Assembly (NCBI RefSeq): GCF_027706745.1
Contig: NZ_JAQFWP010000065.1
Location: 1 to 42,545 of the forward strand
Reading direction: 5' to 3'
Length of the DNA stretch: 42,545 nt
From: Nocardiopsis suaedae
Lineage (GTDB): Bacteria > Actinomycetota > Actinomycetes > Streptosporangiales > Streptosporangiaceae
A program made the position numbers and the translations under genes. Position 1 is the first letter of the stretch; each line of letters starts with the position of its first letter. Shown piece after piece: positions 7,192 to 16,369 of the stretch. Under the pieces are notes generated by a model. The model saw nothing but the letters and a program-made list of their open reading frames with translations. It was not told where the DNA came from and did not search any database.

Positions 7192-8184
7192 CTAGATCCG
7201 GAAGTGGGCCCGCATCCGAGTCCCTTCGGGGCCCGGGAGGACCTCCAGGAAGTCGCACACTTGGCGGGTGATCCACAGGCCGTACCCCCGGCCGCCCAAC
7301 CCGTCCGCCGGGCGGAACCCCACCAGCGGGTCGTCCAGCTCCGCCGAGCCGTCCATGACCTCGCAGACCAGGCGGCCGCCCTCGCGCCACAGGGAGACCG
7401 TCCCCTTGCCCGCCCCGTGCTCCAGCACGTTCGCCGCCAGCTCGTTGACCGCCACCACCAGGTCGGCCCGGCGCTCCTGCGGCAGACCGGCCTCCTCGGC
7501 CAGGCCCGCGGCCTCCTCGCGCACCGAGGGCAGGTCCGGGCGGATGTCCAGGCTCAGTACCGGCTCCGCGACCGGGGGCGGGGCCGGTTCCGCCGCGTCG
7601 GCCCCGCCGTCGGAGGCCCGGTAGGCGGGGTTGGCGCGCGTGCCGCCGCGCACCAGCAGCAGCGGGTGCGACTCGCGGCCGTCCCGCAGCGCGGCGGCGT
7701 CCAGCGCCGACGTGTCGTGCAGGCACAGCACCGTCAGCCGGTCGCCCGCCAGCGCCCGGTCCAGCGCGGCCTCCATGCGCCGCCACTGCTCCCGCTCCAG
7801 GTGCGCCCGGTCCGGCGGCCGCCCCGTGTCCACGACGGGCGGCGGGGCGGGCTCGCCGACGAACAGCGCCCCCGCGCCCTGGGCCTCCACGGCCAGCCGG
7901 TGCAGCGCCCCGACCGTCCGGCCCGGGGCGTCGTAGTACGCGGCGCGGTCGGCGAAGTCGACCCGGCGCAGCACGTGCTCCGGGAGGCGGGCGCGCAGCG
8001 CCGCCCGCAGCCGGTCGCCGACGGCGACGGTGATCCGGCGCCCGCCCTCGGCCCCGGCGGTGATCCGGGGGACCACCGGGCCGCACAGCCCGGCACCGGT
8101 CCCGGCGAACACCGCGGCGTGCTCCACCGCGGTGCGGTCCACGGCTGCGGCCCCGCAGCCCGGAGGCGCGGCGCGCGACGTCAT
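7192..8184 (-). CDS. MEDS-domain anti-sigma regulatory factor with GHKL ATPase domain
   Basis: A 330-residue protein. The N-terminal half (about 15-165) fits a MEDS domain, thought to sense methanogen/methylotroph-type signals or redox state (ITVAVGDRLRAAL, FADRAAYYDAPGRT, LCLHD are typical segments). The C-terminal RsbW-like HATPase_c domain (about 195-325) has the N box VVAVNELAANVLEHG and the G box GLGGRGYGLWI. RsbW-type kinases hold a sigma factor and phosphorylate a STAS partner. The ATG at 8184 has GGGGTGA just upstream; a GTG at 8286 lacks one. The STAS protein at 4597-4959 is the nearest candidate substrate. The sigma factor is not in the window. Confidence 0.82.
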   Translation of the reverse strand: MTSRAAPPGCGAAAVDRTAVEHAAVFAGTGAGLCGPVVPRITAGAEGGRRITVAVGDRLRAALRARLPEHVLRRVDFADRAAYYDAPGRTVGALHRLAVEAQGAGALFVGEPAPPPVVDTGRPPDRAHLEREQWRRMEAALDRALAGDRLTVLCLHDTSALDAAALRDGRESHPLLLVRGGTRANPAYRASDGGADAAEPAPPPVAEPVLSLDIRPDLPSVREEAAGLAEEAGLPQERRADLVVAVNELAANVLEHGAGKGTVSLWREGGRLVCEVMDGSAELDDPLVGFRPADGLGGRGYGLWITRQVCDFLEVLPGPEGTRMRAHFRI

Positions 8185-8301
8185 GGCATCACCCCGGGCG
8201 GTCCTCCCGGTCGCGTCGGGAACGTGGGCGTCGGCGGCAACGTGGTCTTCGGGGACGCGGCGGCGCAGGCGCAGGCCCCCGCTCACGGGGCCGCGTCCGG
8301 A

Positions 8302-9540
8302 CTAGTGTGCATCATCGCCTGCGGCCAGCGGGAGGCCGTGCCCGCCCGGCAGGGCGGTGCGGTACACCCGCTCGGTCTCGGCGGCCACCCGCTGCCAGGT
8401 GAAGCGGGAGCGGGCCCGGTCGGCACCGGCGATGCCGTGCGCCGACCGGGTGGTGGCCTCGTTCATCATCCCGCGCACCGCGCGGGCCAGCGTGTCCGGG
8501 CGGGCCGAGCGGACCAGCAGCCCGGTGGTGCGGTCCAGCACCGCGCCGGTGGGCCCACCCGCCGCGCGGGCGACCACCGGCAGCCCGCAGGCCATGGCCT
8601 CCAGCACCGCCCCGCCGTAGGGGTCGTAGCGGTCGGCGGAGACGAAGATGTCGGCCGAGCGCAGCAGCCGGGGCAGCTCCTTGCGCTCCACCGGGCCCAT
8701 CAGGTGGACCCGGTCGTCCACCCCCGCCTCCTTGGCGAGCAGCTCCAGGCGGCGGGCGTCCTCGTCCAGCGCGACCTCCAGCGGCGCCGCGGCCACCACC
8801 AGCAGCTCGGCGTCGGGCAGCCGCACCATCGACTCGATCAGCCGCTCCGGGCCGCCCGAGGCCAGGCCGGACACGGTGATCACCCGGGTGCGGTCCTGGC
8901 GGCGCGGGCTCCACGGCTCGGTGGCGGCGCCGCCCTCGACGCTGAAGTGGTCGGTGTCGACGCCGAAGGGCACCACCGCCACCCGGTGCCGGGGCAGGCC
9001 CATACGGGCCAGCTCGAAGCGCAGGTCCGCGGAGCTGACCGCGACCGCGTCGGCGCGCCCGGCGATGGCGGCCTCCAGGCGCACCCGCTCGGGGCGCTCG
9101 GGCAGGCCCGCGCGCTGCTCGGTGGCGTTGAGGGAGTGGAACGTCTGCACGACCGGCACGTCGCCCAGACCCCCGGCGCCGTGCACGGCGGACAGCGCGG
9201 CCAGGCCGCTTGTCCAGCCGAGCGCGTGGACCACGTCGGGGGCGTCGTCCTTGAGGGCGCCGGTCAGCGCGGTGGCGAAGGCGCCGGTGTGGTCGGCCTC
9301 CTCGTGCTCGCCCAGGGGCCGGTCGGGCCCGGCGGCGAGGATCTCGGCGTGCACGCCGCGCCCCATCCGGGAGCGGCCGACCGGGTCGGAGGTGCTCTTG
9401 CGGGCGTAGACGGCCACCCGGTGGCCGAGTTTGGCCAGGTGGCGGGAGAGCGAGGCGACGTGGACGCTGTCACCGCAGGTCGGCTCGCCCCTGTGCGCTG
9501 CGAGGGGGGCGGTGTGCTCGGCGATCAGGGCGATCTTCAC
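8302..9540 (-). CDS. Glycosyltransferase family 4 protein
   Basis: A 412-residue GT-B fold retaining glycosyltransferase. The N-terminal acceptor domain opens with MKIALIAEHTAPL and contains HVASLSRHLAKLGHRVAVYAR. The C-terminal donor domain has VPFGVDTDHF, then the nucleotide-sugar signature with the E-x7-E spacing (GGAVLEAMACGLPVVARAAGGP). Transfer of a sugar from a nucleotide donor to a glycan, lipid or small molecule is expected; the substrates cannot be told. The GTG start has GAGGAGC eight bases upstream. It is followed on the same strand, after about 117 bases, by the anti-sigma gene, so they need not be co-transcribed. Confidence 0.85.
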   Translation of the reverse strand: MKIALIAEHTAPLAAHRGEPTCGDSVHVASLSRHLAKLGHRVAVYARKSTSDPVGRSRMGRGVHAEILAAGPDRPLGEHEEADHTGAFATALTGALKDDAPDVVHALGWTSGLAALSAVHGAGGLGDVPVVQTFHSLNATEQRAGLPERPERVRLEAAIAGRADAVAVSSADLRFELARMGLPRHRVAVVPFGVDTDHFSVEGGAATEPWSPRRQDRTRVITVSGLASGGPERLIESMVRLPDAELLVVAAAPLEVALDEDARRLELLAKEAGVDDRVHLMGPVERKELPRLLRSADIFVSADRYDPYGGAVLEAMACGLPVVARAAGGPTGAVLDRTTGLLVRSARPDTLARAVRGMMNEATTRSAHGIAGADRARSRFTWQRVAAETERVYRTALPGGHGLPLAAGDDAH

Positions 9541-9983
9541 GGAGTGCTCCTCGATGCGGTGGAGTCGGGACGGTGTGCTCCGCGAGCGGGGAGGCGGAGC
9601 ACACGAGGGGAGAGGGCCCAGGGGCGCGCGGGGACGCGCCGGAGGGCCTGGGGGTGACGGGGAAGCGACGGGTGTCGGCAGGAAGGAGGGAGAGGAGAAG
9701 GAAGACGCACGGAATCACACCTCGGGGTTTCTGAGGAAACACGTATAGCGCCCGCCTCGGCACCGGGAGTGGTCCCCGGGAGGGAGCGCTTCGGAGGAGG
9801 TGTGTCTGCGTCTTAGACACCCAGCGGCCCCATTCTGCCAGAGGGGTTCCACGGCCGACAACGCGCCCGCGGCGTGCGGGAACGCGCCCGGGGAGCGGTC
9901 GGCGGGCGGCGGCGGGCGTTTGCGCGGGGAGGACTCGGGCAGGGTGGCGGCGACGGAGCCCCGGCAGGACGGAGGGCAGGGGT
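9541..9983. other. Divergent intergenic region, 443 bases
   Basis: I see no gene. The region separates the minus-strand glycosyltransferase from the plus-strand SDR-like gene and must hold their promoters. A short inverted repeat, GTGTCT at 9802-9807 and AGACAC at 9815-9820, is the only clear symmetric site. Composition is purine-rich (GGA/GAG runs) at 9590-9710. Confidence 0.5.
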
Positions 9984-10685
9984 ATGGGGTTGGCGGATCC
10001 CCTGGCGGACGGCCGCGGGGCGGGAAGGCTGGCCGGGCGGCGCGCACTGGTCGTCGGTGACTTCGGCGACGCGGGGGCCGCGGACGGGGGCGCCCTCGCC
10101 GCGGTCGCGGCGGCGCTGGCCGAGGAGGGCGCGGCGGTGGCGGTCGCGGGCGACGCGGGGCGGCCGGGTGCGGTCGCCGGACCGCTCCCGACGGCACGGA
10201 CGGCAGCGCGGCCGACGGCACGGCCGGGGGACGCGGTGCCGCAGGCGCGCGCGCACAGCGCCGTGGAGCGTGCGGCACAGGGCGCGGCGGAGCTGGGCGC
10301 CTGGACGCTCGCACTGCACTGCCCGATGGACGGTGAGGCCTCCTGCCGCGCCGCCGTGGCACACGCCGCTCTGGAGTTCGGTGCGCTCGACCTGCTGGTG
10401 GCGGCGGTCCCGCCGGGTCCGGGTGCGCACCGCGAGGCGGTGGCGTGGCTGGTGCGGGCGGCGCGGGACTTCATGCTGCCGGGGGCGTCGGTGGTGCTGG
10501 CGGGCGCCGCCTGGGCGCCGGACCCGTCGGGGTGGGCGCGGTCGCTGGGGGCGCCGCTGCGGAACCGCGGCATCCGGGTGGGGACGGCCGGGGCGCGGCC
10601 GTCCGCAGGGCCGGGGGAGCGGGCCCGCGCGTGCGTGCGCGCGGCCGTCCGGAACGGGGTGCCTTCGCCCGTCGCGCGCGGCTGA
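9984..10685 (+). CDS. Degenerate SDR-like (Rossmann) protein, probably not a working dehydrogenase
   Basis: A 233-residue protein. The ATG at 9984 has a strong GGAGGGCAGGGG upstream. The order of segments follows a short-chain dehydrogenase: a first strand and turn (RRALVVGDFGDAG), a helix with LAEEGAAVAVAGD, a later FGALDLLVAAVPPG matching the usual ALDxLVNNAG, and GASVVLAGAAWAPD matching the strand before the active site. The usual TGxxxGIG cofactor loop is GDFGDAGAADGG and the YxxxK catalytic pair is absent. The protein may be a pseudoenzyme or bind another ligand. Assignment rests on segment order, so confidence is moderate. Confidence 0.55.
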   Translation: MGLADPLADGRGAGRLAGRRALVVGDFGDAGAADGGALAAVAAALAEEGAAVAVAGDAGRPGAVAGPLPTARTAARPTARPGDAVPQARAHSAVERAAQGAAELGAWTLALHCPMDGEASCRAAVAHAALEFGALDLLVAAVPPGPGAHREAVAWLVRAARDFMLPGASVVLAGAAWAPDPSGWARSLGAPLRNRGIRVGTAGARPSAGPGERARACVRAAVRNGVPSPVARG

Positions 10686-10903
10686 TCCGGGGGCGACCGG
10701 AAGCGGGGGCCTACGCCCCGGGCGCACGACTCGTCCCCGGACTGCGGCGCCGGGCGATTTCCGCCATGATGGACGCGGACTTTGGCCACGGACAACGGTC
10801 CCCCGATACGGTTACAAGATCAACGCGCCCCGGCCTCCGTCCGGCGGGGCGCCGCGCAGACGCGTACGGCAGTCGCTGCCGTTGTGAACGGGAGGTAGGG
10901 CGC

Positions 10904-11665
10904 ATGGGTGTCGCTGGTGGGGAAGTCTCGGTCACTGCCCTGACGCACCGGGGCGCTGTCCGGCCGGCGAACGAAGACGCCGTCGTCATGGGTGCCCTCA
11001 CCGTCGCCAGTGCGAACATGACCGTTCCCGTGCGCTGCGTGGTGTCGCTGACCGAGCCGGTGCTGCTGGCGGTCGCCGACGGGCTGGGGGGGCACGCGGC
11101 CGGGGAGATCGCCTCCGAGCACGCGGTGCACCGGATGGCGGAGATGAGCCCCCGGATGACCGGTCCGGACGACGTGGCGATGCTGCTGAAGAACATCGAC
11201 GAGGAGATCAAGGACCACGCCACCCAGCACGCCGAGTTCTCCGGGATGGGGACCACGGTGGCGGGGATGCTGGTCAACGCCGACGGCAACTTCTGGTTCA
11301 ACGTCGGCGACTCGCGTACCTACCGGTTGGAAGGCAACCGGCTGCGCCAGCTCTCCCAGGACGACTCCCCGCCGCTGCCGCCGTCGGAGGACGGCAAGCC
11401 GGTGACGACGAACTTCATCACCCAGTCGCTGGGGGGCAGCGGCAGCACGGCGATGGTGCCCCACGTCGGCCGCGACGCCGAGCCCGACCCGAGCGCCTGG
11501 CTGATGTGCAGCGACGGCCTGAGCGACCTGGTCTCCCAGGAGGAGATGGAGCGGCTCATCGCCGAGGCGGCCGACGACGAGGGCGCGGTGTACGCCCTGT
11601 GGCGCGCCGCGATGGACGCTTCGGGCCGGGACAACATCAGCATCCTGCTGGCCCGCCGCATGTAG
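10904..11665 (+). CDS. PP2C-family serine/threonine protein phosphatase
   Basis: A 253-residue soluble PPM phosphatase of the PstP/Stp type. Metal-binding and core motifs are in order: THRGAVRPANEDAV near residue 20, ADGLGGHAAGE near 60, GMGTTVAG near 115, NVGDSRTYRL near 135, MCSDGLSDLV near 205 and SGRDNISILLA at the end. It removes phosphate from Ser/Thr residues using Mn or Mg. The ATG at 10904 has GGAGGTAGGG upstream; earlier in-frame starts would run through the preceding gene. It stands alone, without a neighbouring kinase or FHA gene. Confidence 0.9.
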   Translation: MGVAGGEVSVTALTHRGAVRPANEDAVVMGALTVASANMTVPVRCVVSLTEPVLLAVADGLGGHAAGEIASEHAVHRMAEMSPRMTGPDDVAMLLKNIDEEIKDHATQHAEFSGMGTTVAGMLVNADGNFWFNVGDSRTYRLEGNRLRQLSQDDSPPLPPSEDGKPVTTNFITQSLGGSGSTAMVPHVGRDAEPDPSAWLMCSDGLSDLVSQEEMERLIAEAADDEGAVYALWRAAMDASGRDNISILLARRM

Positions 11666-11687
11666 AGGGTGAGCGGCGCCGCCCCCT

Positions 11688-11757
11688 CCGCGATGATCTC
11701 GACAAAGGTGCTGTCATTTCGCCGGTTTTGACAGCACCTTTGTCGAGATCATCGCGG
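11688..11757. terminator. Perfect 29-bp bidirectional hairpin
   Basis: Bases 11688-11716 are exactly complementary to 11729-11757, with a 12-base loop. Both ends carry GATGATCTCGA/TCGAGATCATC. It lies between the convergent PP2C and CopC genes, so it is well placed to stop transcription from both sides. The stem is unusually long and perfect for a terminator and may be a repeat element in its own right. Confidence 0.8.
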
Positions 11758-11797
11758 GCCCCACCGGGGGGCGGGGCCCACGCCTACGTCCTCCTGG

Positions 11798-12466
11798 TCA
11801 GTCCTTGCCGCCCGGGCGGTTGCGCATGCGGATGATCAGGATCACCACCAGCGCCAGCACCGCGATGCCGATGATCGCCCCGCCCACCGGGCCGAACATG
11901 GACACCGGGTCCGTCGACGGCGGCGCCTCCTCGGCGGGGGACTCGTCCGCGGCCTCCGTCCCGCCGCCCCCTCCGGTCCCGGCGGCCTCTCCCTCCGCGT
12001 CGTCGCCCGAGGCCTCCGCCTCCTGGTCGGCCACGGCCTCTTCGGTGAGGGAGAACTCGACGGTGTCCTCGATGACGTGCCCGTCCGAGGAGACCATGCG
12101 GTAGGCGATCGTGTAGTCGCCCGCCTCGGTCAGGGGCTCCACGCCGATCGCGGCGTCGGGCCCGTCGATGGTGATGTCACCCGACGCGTGGTCGGACCCG
12201 TCCGGCCCGTTGACGGCGATCGCGTTGCCGCCGTCGCCGATGTCGGCGCTGAACGTCAGCTCGACCGTCTCCGGGGCGGTGTCGAGCTCGTCTCCGTTCT
12301 CCGGGGTGGAGGAGAGGAGGACGTCGTGCGCGCTCACCGCCGGTGCGGTGGCCAGCCCGAGAGCGGTGGCGGCGGCGAGCGCCCCGGTGAAGGCCCCGGT
12401 GAGCGCGGCGGCGCGGCGCGTCCGGCCGCTGCCCGGGGCGGTGGTCCTGCTGAACAGAGTGGTCAT
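11798..12466 (-). CDS. CopC-domain copper-binding protein with C-terminal membrane anchor
   Basis: A 222-residue exported protein. The signal peptide (RRAAALTGAFTGALAAATAL, cleavage after AVSA) leaves an N-terminal His-Asp, the usual copper ligand of CopC proteins. The CopC domain (about 50-145) starts HDVLLSSTPENGDELDTAP and ends SSDGHVIEDTVEFSLT, including the second conserved His. An Asp/Glu/Gly-rich linker and one membrane helix (IIGIAVLALVVILII) with an RMRNR tail follow. The role is likely copper handling outside the membrane. The ATG at 12466 follows an AAAGGG about ten bases upstream. The frame is open far upstream into a membrane protein (next entry). Confidence 0.85.
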   Translation of the reverse strand: MTTLFSRTTAPGSGRTRRAAALTGAFTGALAAATALGLATAPAVSAHDVLLSSTPENGDELDTAPETVELTFSADIGDGGNAIAVNGPDGSDHASGDITIDGPDAAIGVEPLTEAGDYTIAYRMVSSDGHVIEDTVEFSLTEEAVADQEAEASGDDAEGEAAGTGGGGGTEAADESPAEEAPPSTDPVSMFGPVGGAIIGIAVLALVVILIIRMRNRPGGKD

Positions 12467-13267
12467 GGTCGTCGGCCCTTTCGGCCCGTTCGCGGTCTGG
12501 GACTCCTCGATCACGGTCGCAGGCGGAGGGCCGCGCGGGCGGACGCCGGTCAGCGGGGCGTGGCGGGCCGCCCGGCCGGGCGGCCCAGACGTTCCGGTGG
12601 CCGCTGCCCCCGCCGGGGGGACCGCGGCCGGGACGACCAGCCAGGGCAGCGCCCCTGACAGCACCCCCAGCAGCGCCCACAGCGCGCCCTCACCCCACGC
12701 GACCAGGGCGGCGCCGATGAGGGCCGCGAGCAGGTGCCCGGCCAGCATGTCCGGGGAGTACCCGAGAACGCCGTGGGCGTGCGCGGTGGCGTGCGCGGCG
12801 TGCGGAACGCCGCCCACGGCCTCTGCGGCCAGGAAGACCAGGTGTAGCGGGACCTGCGCCCCTGCCATGACGGTGAGGATCGCCCCGAAGCCCCGCCGCG
12901 CGTGCGTGAATCGGGCCAGCGGCCCCCACAGGAGGGCCCCCGCCGCGACGACGGCCCAGGCGGGTGCGGGCGCCCCGCCCCAGGCGGCGTGGCCGAACCA
13001 CGCCACGGCGGTGCATCCGAACGCGAGCAGGCCCGTGCGCAGGATATGGAGCAGGCCGTGAAGCACGCCGTGGTCGGCGGCGGTCCGCTGGAGGCCGCCG
13101 AAGAAGCGCGCCCCGCCACCACCCTCATTCGGTGCACGGCGGACCTGCGCCCGCGTGCCGTCGGCGGCCGCGCGGTGCGCCTTCTCCGTCGGGCGTCGCG
13201 CGCCGTCGTCGCCGAGGGCCCACACGCCGTGGCTGACGGTCCGTACGCCGTCGCTGGCGGTCTGCAC
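12467..13267 (-). CDS. Membrane protein frame running without a stop into CopC
   Basis: About 267 codons continuous with copC. The product has four to five hydrophobic segments (around LLHILRTGLLAFGCTAVAWF, AWAVVAAGALLWGPLA, GAILTVMAGAQVPLHLVFLA, GHLLAALIGAALVAW, LLGVLSGALPWLVVPAAV) and a His-rich loop (HAAHATAHAHG). The tail PRGPPP resembles the end of a membrane protein often found beside CopC and YcnI-type genes in actinobacteria; that is family knowledge recalled without a search. Such proteins normally end there, but here the frame continues through about 17 residues to CopC's own Met. Either a stop was lost (for example CAG from TAG at the end of the tail), there is a sequencing error, or a fusion is made. 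The GTG start at 13267 is uncertain; GTG at 13300 is possible. Confidence 0.5.
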
Positions 13268-13352
13268 GGTCTCCGAACCTAACCGAGGCCTCTCGCGCAC
13301 GGAAGCGGCGGGGGCCCGGCCTCCACACCGGGCGCCCGCCGCCGCGCGTCCC

Positions 13353-13619
13353 CTAACTCGCCACCGGCAGGAGGTCGCGGCGCATGTAGCGGCGCTCTTC
13401 GGGCGTGGTCCCGCCCCACACGCCGTCGGCCTCCCCGGCCCTCAGCGCCCACCGCAGGCATTCTTGGCGAACAGGGCAGCTGCGGCAGACGGCCTTGGCC
13501 AGGCTCGTGGTCTGGCTTCCGGGGCCGGCGGTGCTGACCGGGAAGAAGAGCTCAGGGTCGTACTGCCGGCAGGCGCCGTGCCGGACCCAGTCTTCGCTCT
13601 CGTGGTACAGGCGATTCAC
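13353..13619 (-). CDS. WhiB-family iron-sulfur transcription regulator
   Basis: An 88-residue WhiB-like protein. The four cluster cysteines are Cys17, Cys45, Cys48 and Cys54 (GACRQ and VCRSCPVRQEC), followed by the GVWGG turn at 66-70 and a basic tail (EERRYMRRDLL) for DNA contact. The family binds a 4Fe-4S cluster sensitive to oxygen and NO and acts with the principal sigma factor. Overall it is closest to the short WhiB1/WblE type. The GTG at 13619 has GGAGG six bases upstream; the longer frame to 13760 runs through the promoter region. Its promoter holds a striking palindrome. Confidence 0.9.
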   Translation of the reverse strand: MNRLYHESEDWVRHGACRQYDPELFFPVSTAGPGSQTTSLAKAVCRSCPVRQECLRWALRAGEADGVWGGTTPEERRYMRRDLLPVAS

Positions 13620-13700
13620 CGGGTGCCTCCGTTCCCGTTCTCGATCCGCGACGCCGGTCGGCGACGGAGCTGGGGTGCGCGGGGCATTCGTCGCCACCGC

Positions 13701-13728
13701 ACGTAGTACTACGTTGAGTCGTACTACG
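13701..13728. promoter_or_regulatory. Palindromic operator candidate upstream of whiB-like gene
   Basis: ACGTAGTACTACGT at 13701-13714 is a perfect 14-bp palindrome, and CGTAGTAC at 13702-13709 pairs again with GTACTACG at 13721-13728. Three related half-sites therefore lie 82-110 bases before the WhiB start, in its likely promoter. The regulator is unknown. Confidence 0.6.
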
Positions 13729-13759
13729 CGCAGTCTGCTAAAGATCGGCGCCGTGTTCA

Positions 13760-14223
13760 AGCCCCGGGTCGGGACGCCCCCGGGTGGGGTGTGCAGGGCA
13801 GTGACCTGCGGGCCGTCCTGTCTTCACCCTGTTCACCTGGGAAAATGAAGATCTGTGCCCGATCTTTGCCCGGCCGGGGAACAGGCTCGTGCGTCTGTCG
13901 CGGGCTTTCACCCGGATTCGTGTGACTTAGCCCACCCTTAAGATTCGTTGCGGGTGGCGTATGTTTACCCGGTGAGAGCGGCGCGCGGTCGCCGCGCCGG
14001 ACCGCTCGGACGCCGTCCGCCCCTCGCCGTGAACGGGCCGAAACCCCAGGTGAGTCCGGAGCGTTCCGCCCTCAGGGGGCCCAGAGGCGGCCCCCGGGTG
14101 ATGTCGACGCATCGTGACAGCGGGTGCTAAATAGACAAGCCCTACCCGCTGAAACCTGGTCGAAACATTTCCGGCGAATCGCCGGAAATCGCTGCTCAGG
14201 AACGTTCGCTAAGTTTCATCGAC
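13760..14223. other. Leader and promoter region of the ectoine operon
   Basis: No gene is supported in these 464 bases. Features seen: a possible promoter near 13937-13965 (CTTAAG, 17 bases, TATGTT), a GC-rich hairpin around 13979-13999, the palindrome at 14167-14189 and a possible -10 box at 14210-14215. The long region would suit osmotic control of ectABCD, but no known riboswitch is recognisable. Confidence 0.45.
14167..14189. promoter_or_regulatory. 10-bp inverted repeat in the ectA promoter
   Basis: ATTTCCGGCG at 14167-14176 and CGCCGGAAAT at 14180-14189 are perfectly complementary around a 3-base spacer. The site lies just upstream of a TAAGTT -10-like box (14210-14215) and would overlap the -35 position, the expected place for a repressor. 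Which protein binds is unknown. Confidence 0.6.
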
Positions 14224-14862
14224 GTGCCACATCAACGCAGCGACGACGCAGAGACCGCCCCGACCGGAGCGGGGGATCACCCCTCCGTGACCGACACGGC
14301 CGCACCTGTCCAGGGCGGCGACGGTCGGCCGGGGGCGGACGACGGTCTGCGCCTGTCGGCCCCTGGGCCCGACGACGGCCCGCGGCTGTGGCGTCTGGCC
14401 CGCGATTGCGGACTGGACCTCAACTCGCCCTACGCCTACACCCTCTGGTGCCGCGACTTCGCACGCACCTCGGTGATGGCCCATGAGGCCGACGGAACGC
14501 CCGTCGGATTCGTCACCGGATTCATGCGACCCGAAGAGCCGGGTACGTACTTCCTGTGGCAGGTGGGCGTGGACCCGCGGATGCGCGGCCGCCGCCTCGC
14601 CCGCCGGATGCTCGACCACCTCGCGGAGCGGTTCGGCTCCCTGGGGGCGAGCTACCTGGAGGCGACGGTGACGCCGGACAACGCGGCCTCCCGCGCCCTG
14701 TTCGGCTCGTTCGCCCGCGCGAACGGCGCCGAGGCGGTGTGGAGCCCGCTGTTCTCCGCGGAGCACTTCCCGGAGGACGGCGAGCCGGGGGCCGGGGACG
14801 GGCACGAGCCCGAGGACCTGGTCCGTATCGGCCCGCTGGGCCGACCGCCCGCCGCCCGCTGA
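14224..14862 (+). CDS. ectA: L-2,4-diaminobutyrate N-gamma-acetyltransferase
   Basis: A 212-residue GNAT-fold enzyme that acetylates 2,4-diaminobutyrate to N-gamma-acetyl-diaminobutyrate, the second step of ectoine synthesis. DCGLDLNSPYAYTLWCRDF is the characteristic EctA segment. The acetyl-CoA loop is VGVDPRMRGRRLARRML, followed by LEATVTPDNAASRALFGSFA. ectB, ectC and ectD follow on the same strand. Start choice is open: the GTG at 14224 has no ribosome-binding site but has TAAGTT eight bases upstream, fitting a leaderless transcript. A GTG at 14287 has GGGGGA about ten bases upstream and would remove a disordered 21-residue leader. Confidence 0.93.
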   Translation: MPHQRSDDAETAPTGAGDHPSVTDTAAPVQGGDGRPGADDGLRLSAPGPDDGPRLWRLARDCGLDLNSPYAYTLWCRDFARTSVMAHEADGTPVGFVTGFMRPEEPGTYFLWQVGVDPRMRGRRLARRMLDHLAERFGSLGASYLEATVTPDNAASRALFGSFARANGAEAVWSPLFSAEHFPEDGEPGAGDGHEPEDLVRIGPLGRPPAAR

Positions 14863-15002
14863 ACGGCGGACCGTCCGCCGCCCGGCCGCCGTGCGCCGCC
14901 GCGACCGAGACCCCGACGATGCGACCGCGATGACGTCCTGAAAACCCCGATCAGTCGAGCCGAGAGCCCACGAACCTGGGGAAAGGAACCAAGGAACTCA
15001 CG

Positions 15003-16268
<1,266 letters not shown>

Positions 16269-16301
16269 TCCCCTGATAGACCGGGTTGCATCATCCGGAA
16301 C

Positions 16302-16336
16302 GGTCCGCGGGGTCCGGAACCGGGCCCCGCGGGGCC
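16302..16336 (+). promoter_or_regulatory. GC-rich hairpin between ectB and ectC
   Basis: A self-complementary segment built on CCGCGGGG (16305-16312) and CCCCGCGG (16325-16332), extended on both sides with a few G-U pairs. It lies 34 bases after the ectB stop and 34 before ectC, without a T-tract. It may stabilise the upstream mRNA or partly terminate. Confidence 0.5.
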
Positions 16337-16369
16337 GTGCAGCATTGAGAGTAGTGAGGGAGCAGCACT

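Noticed and set aside
13850-14223. A known riboswitch (for example c-di-AMP) before ectA
   Set aside because: I could not match the conserved motifs of a known class; only hairpins and the palindrome are visible.
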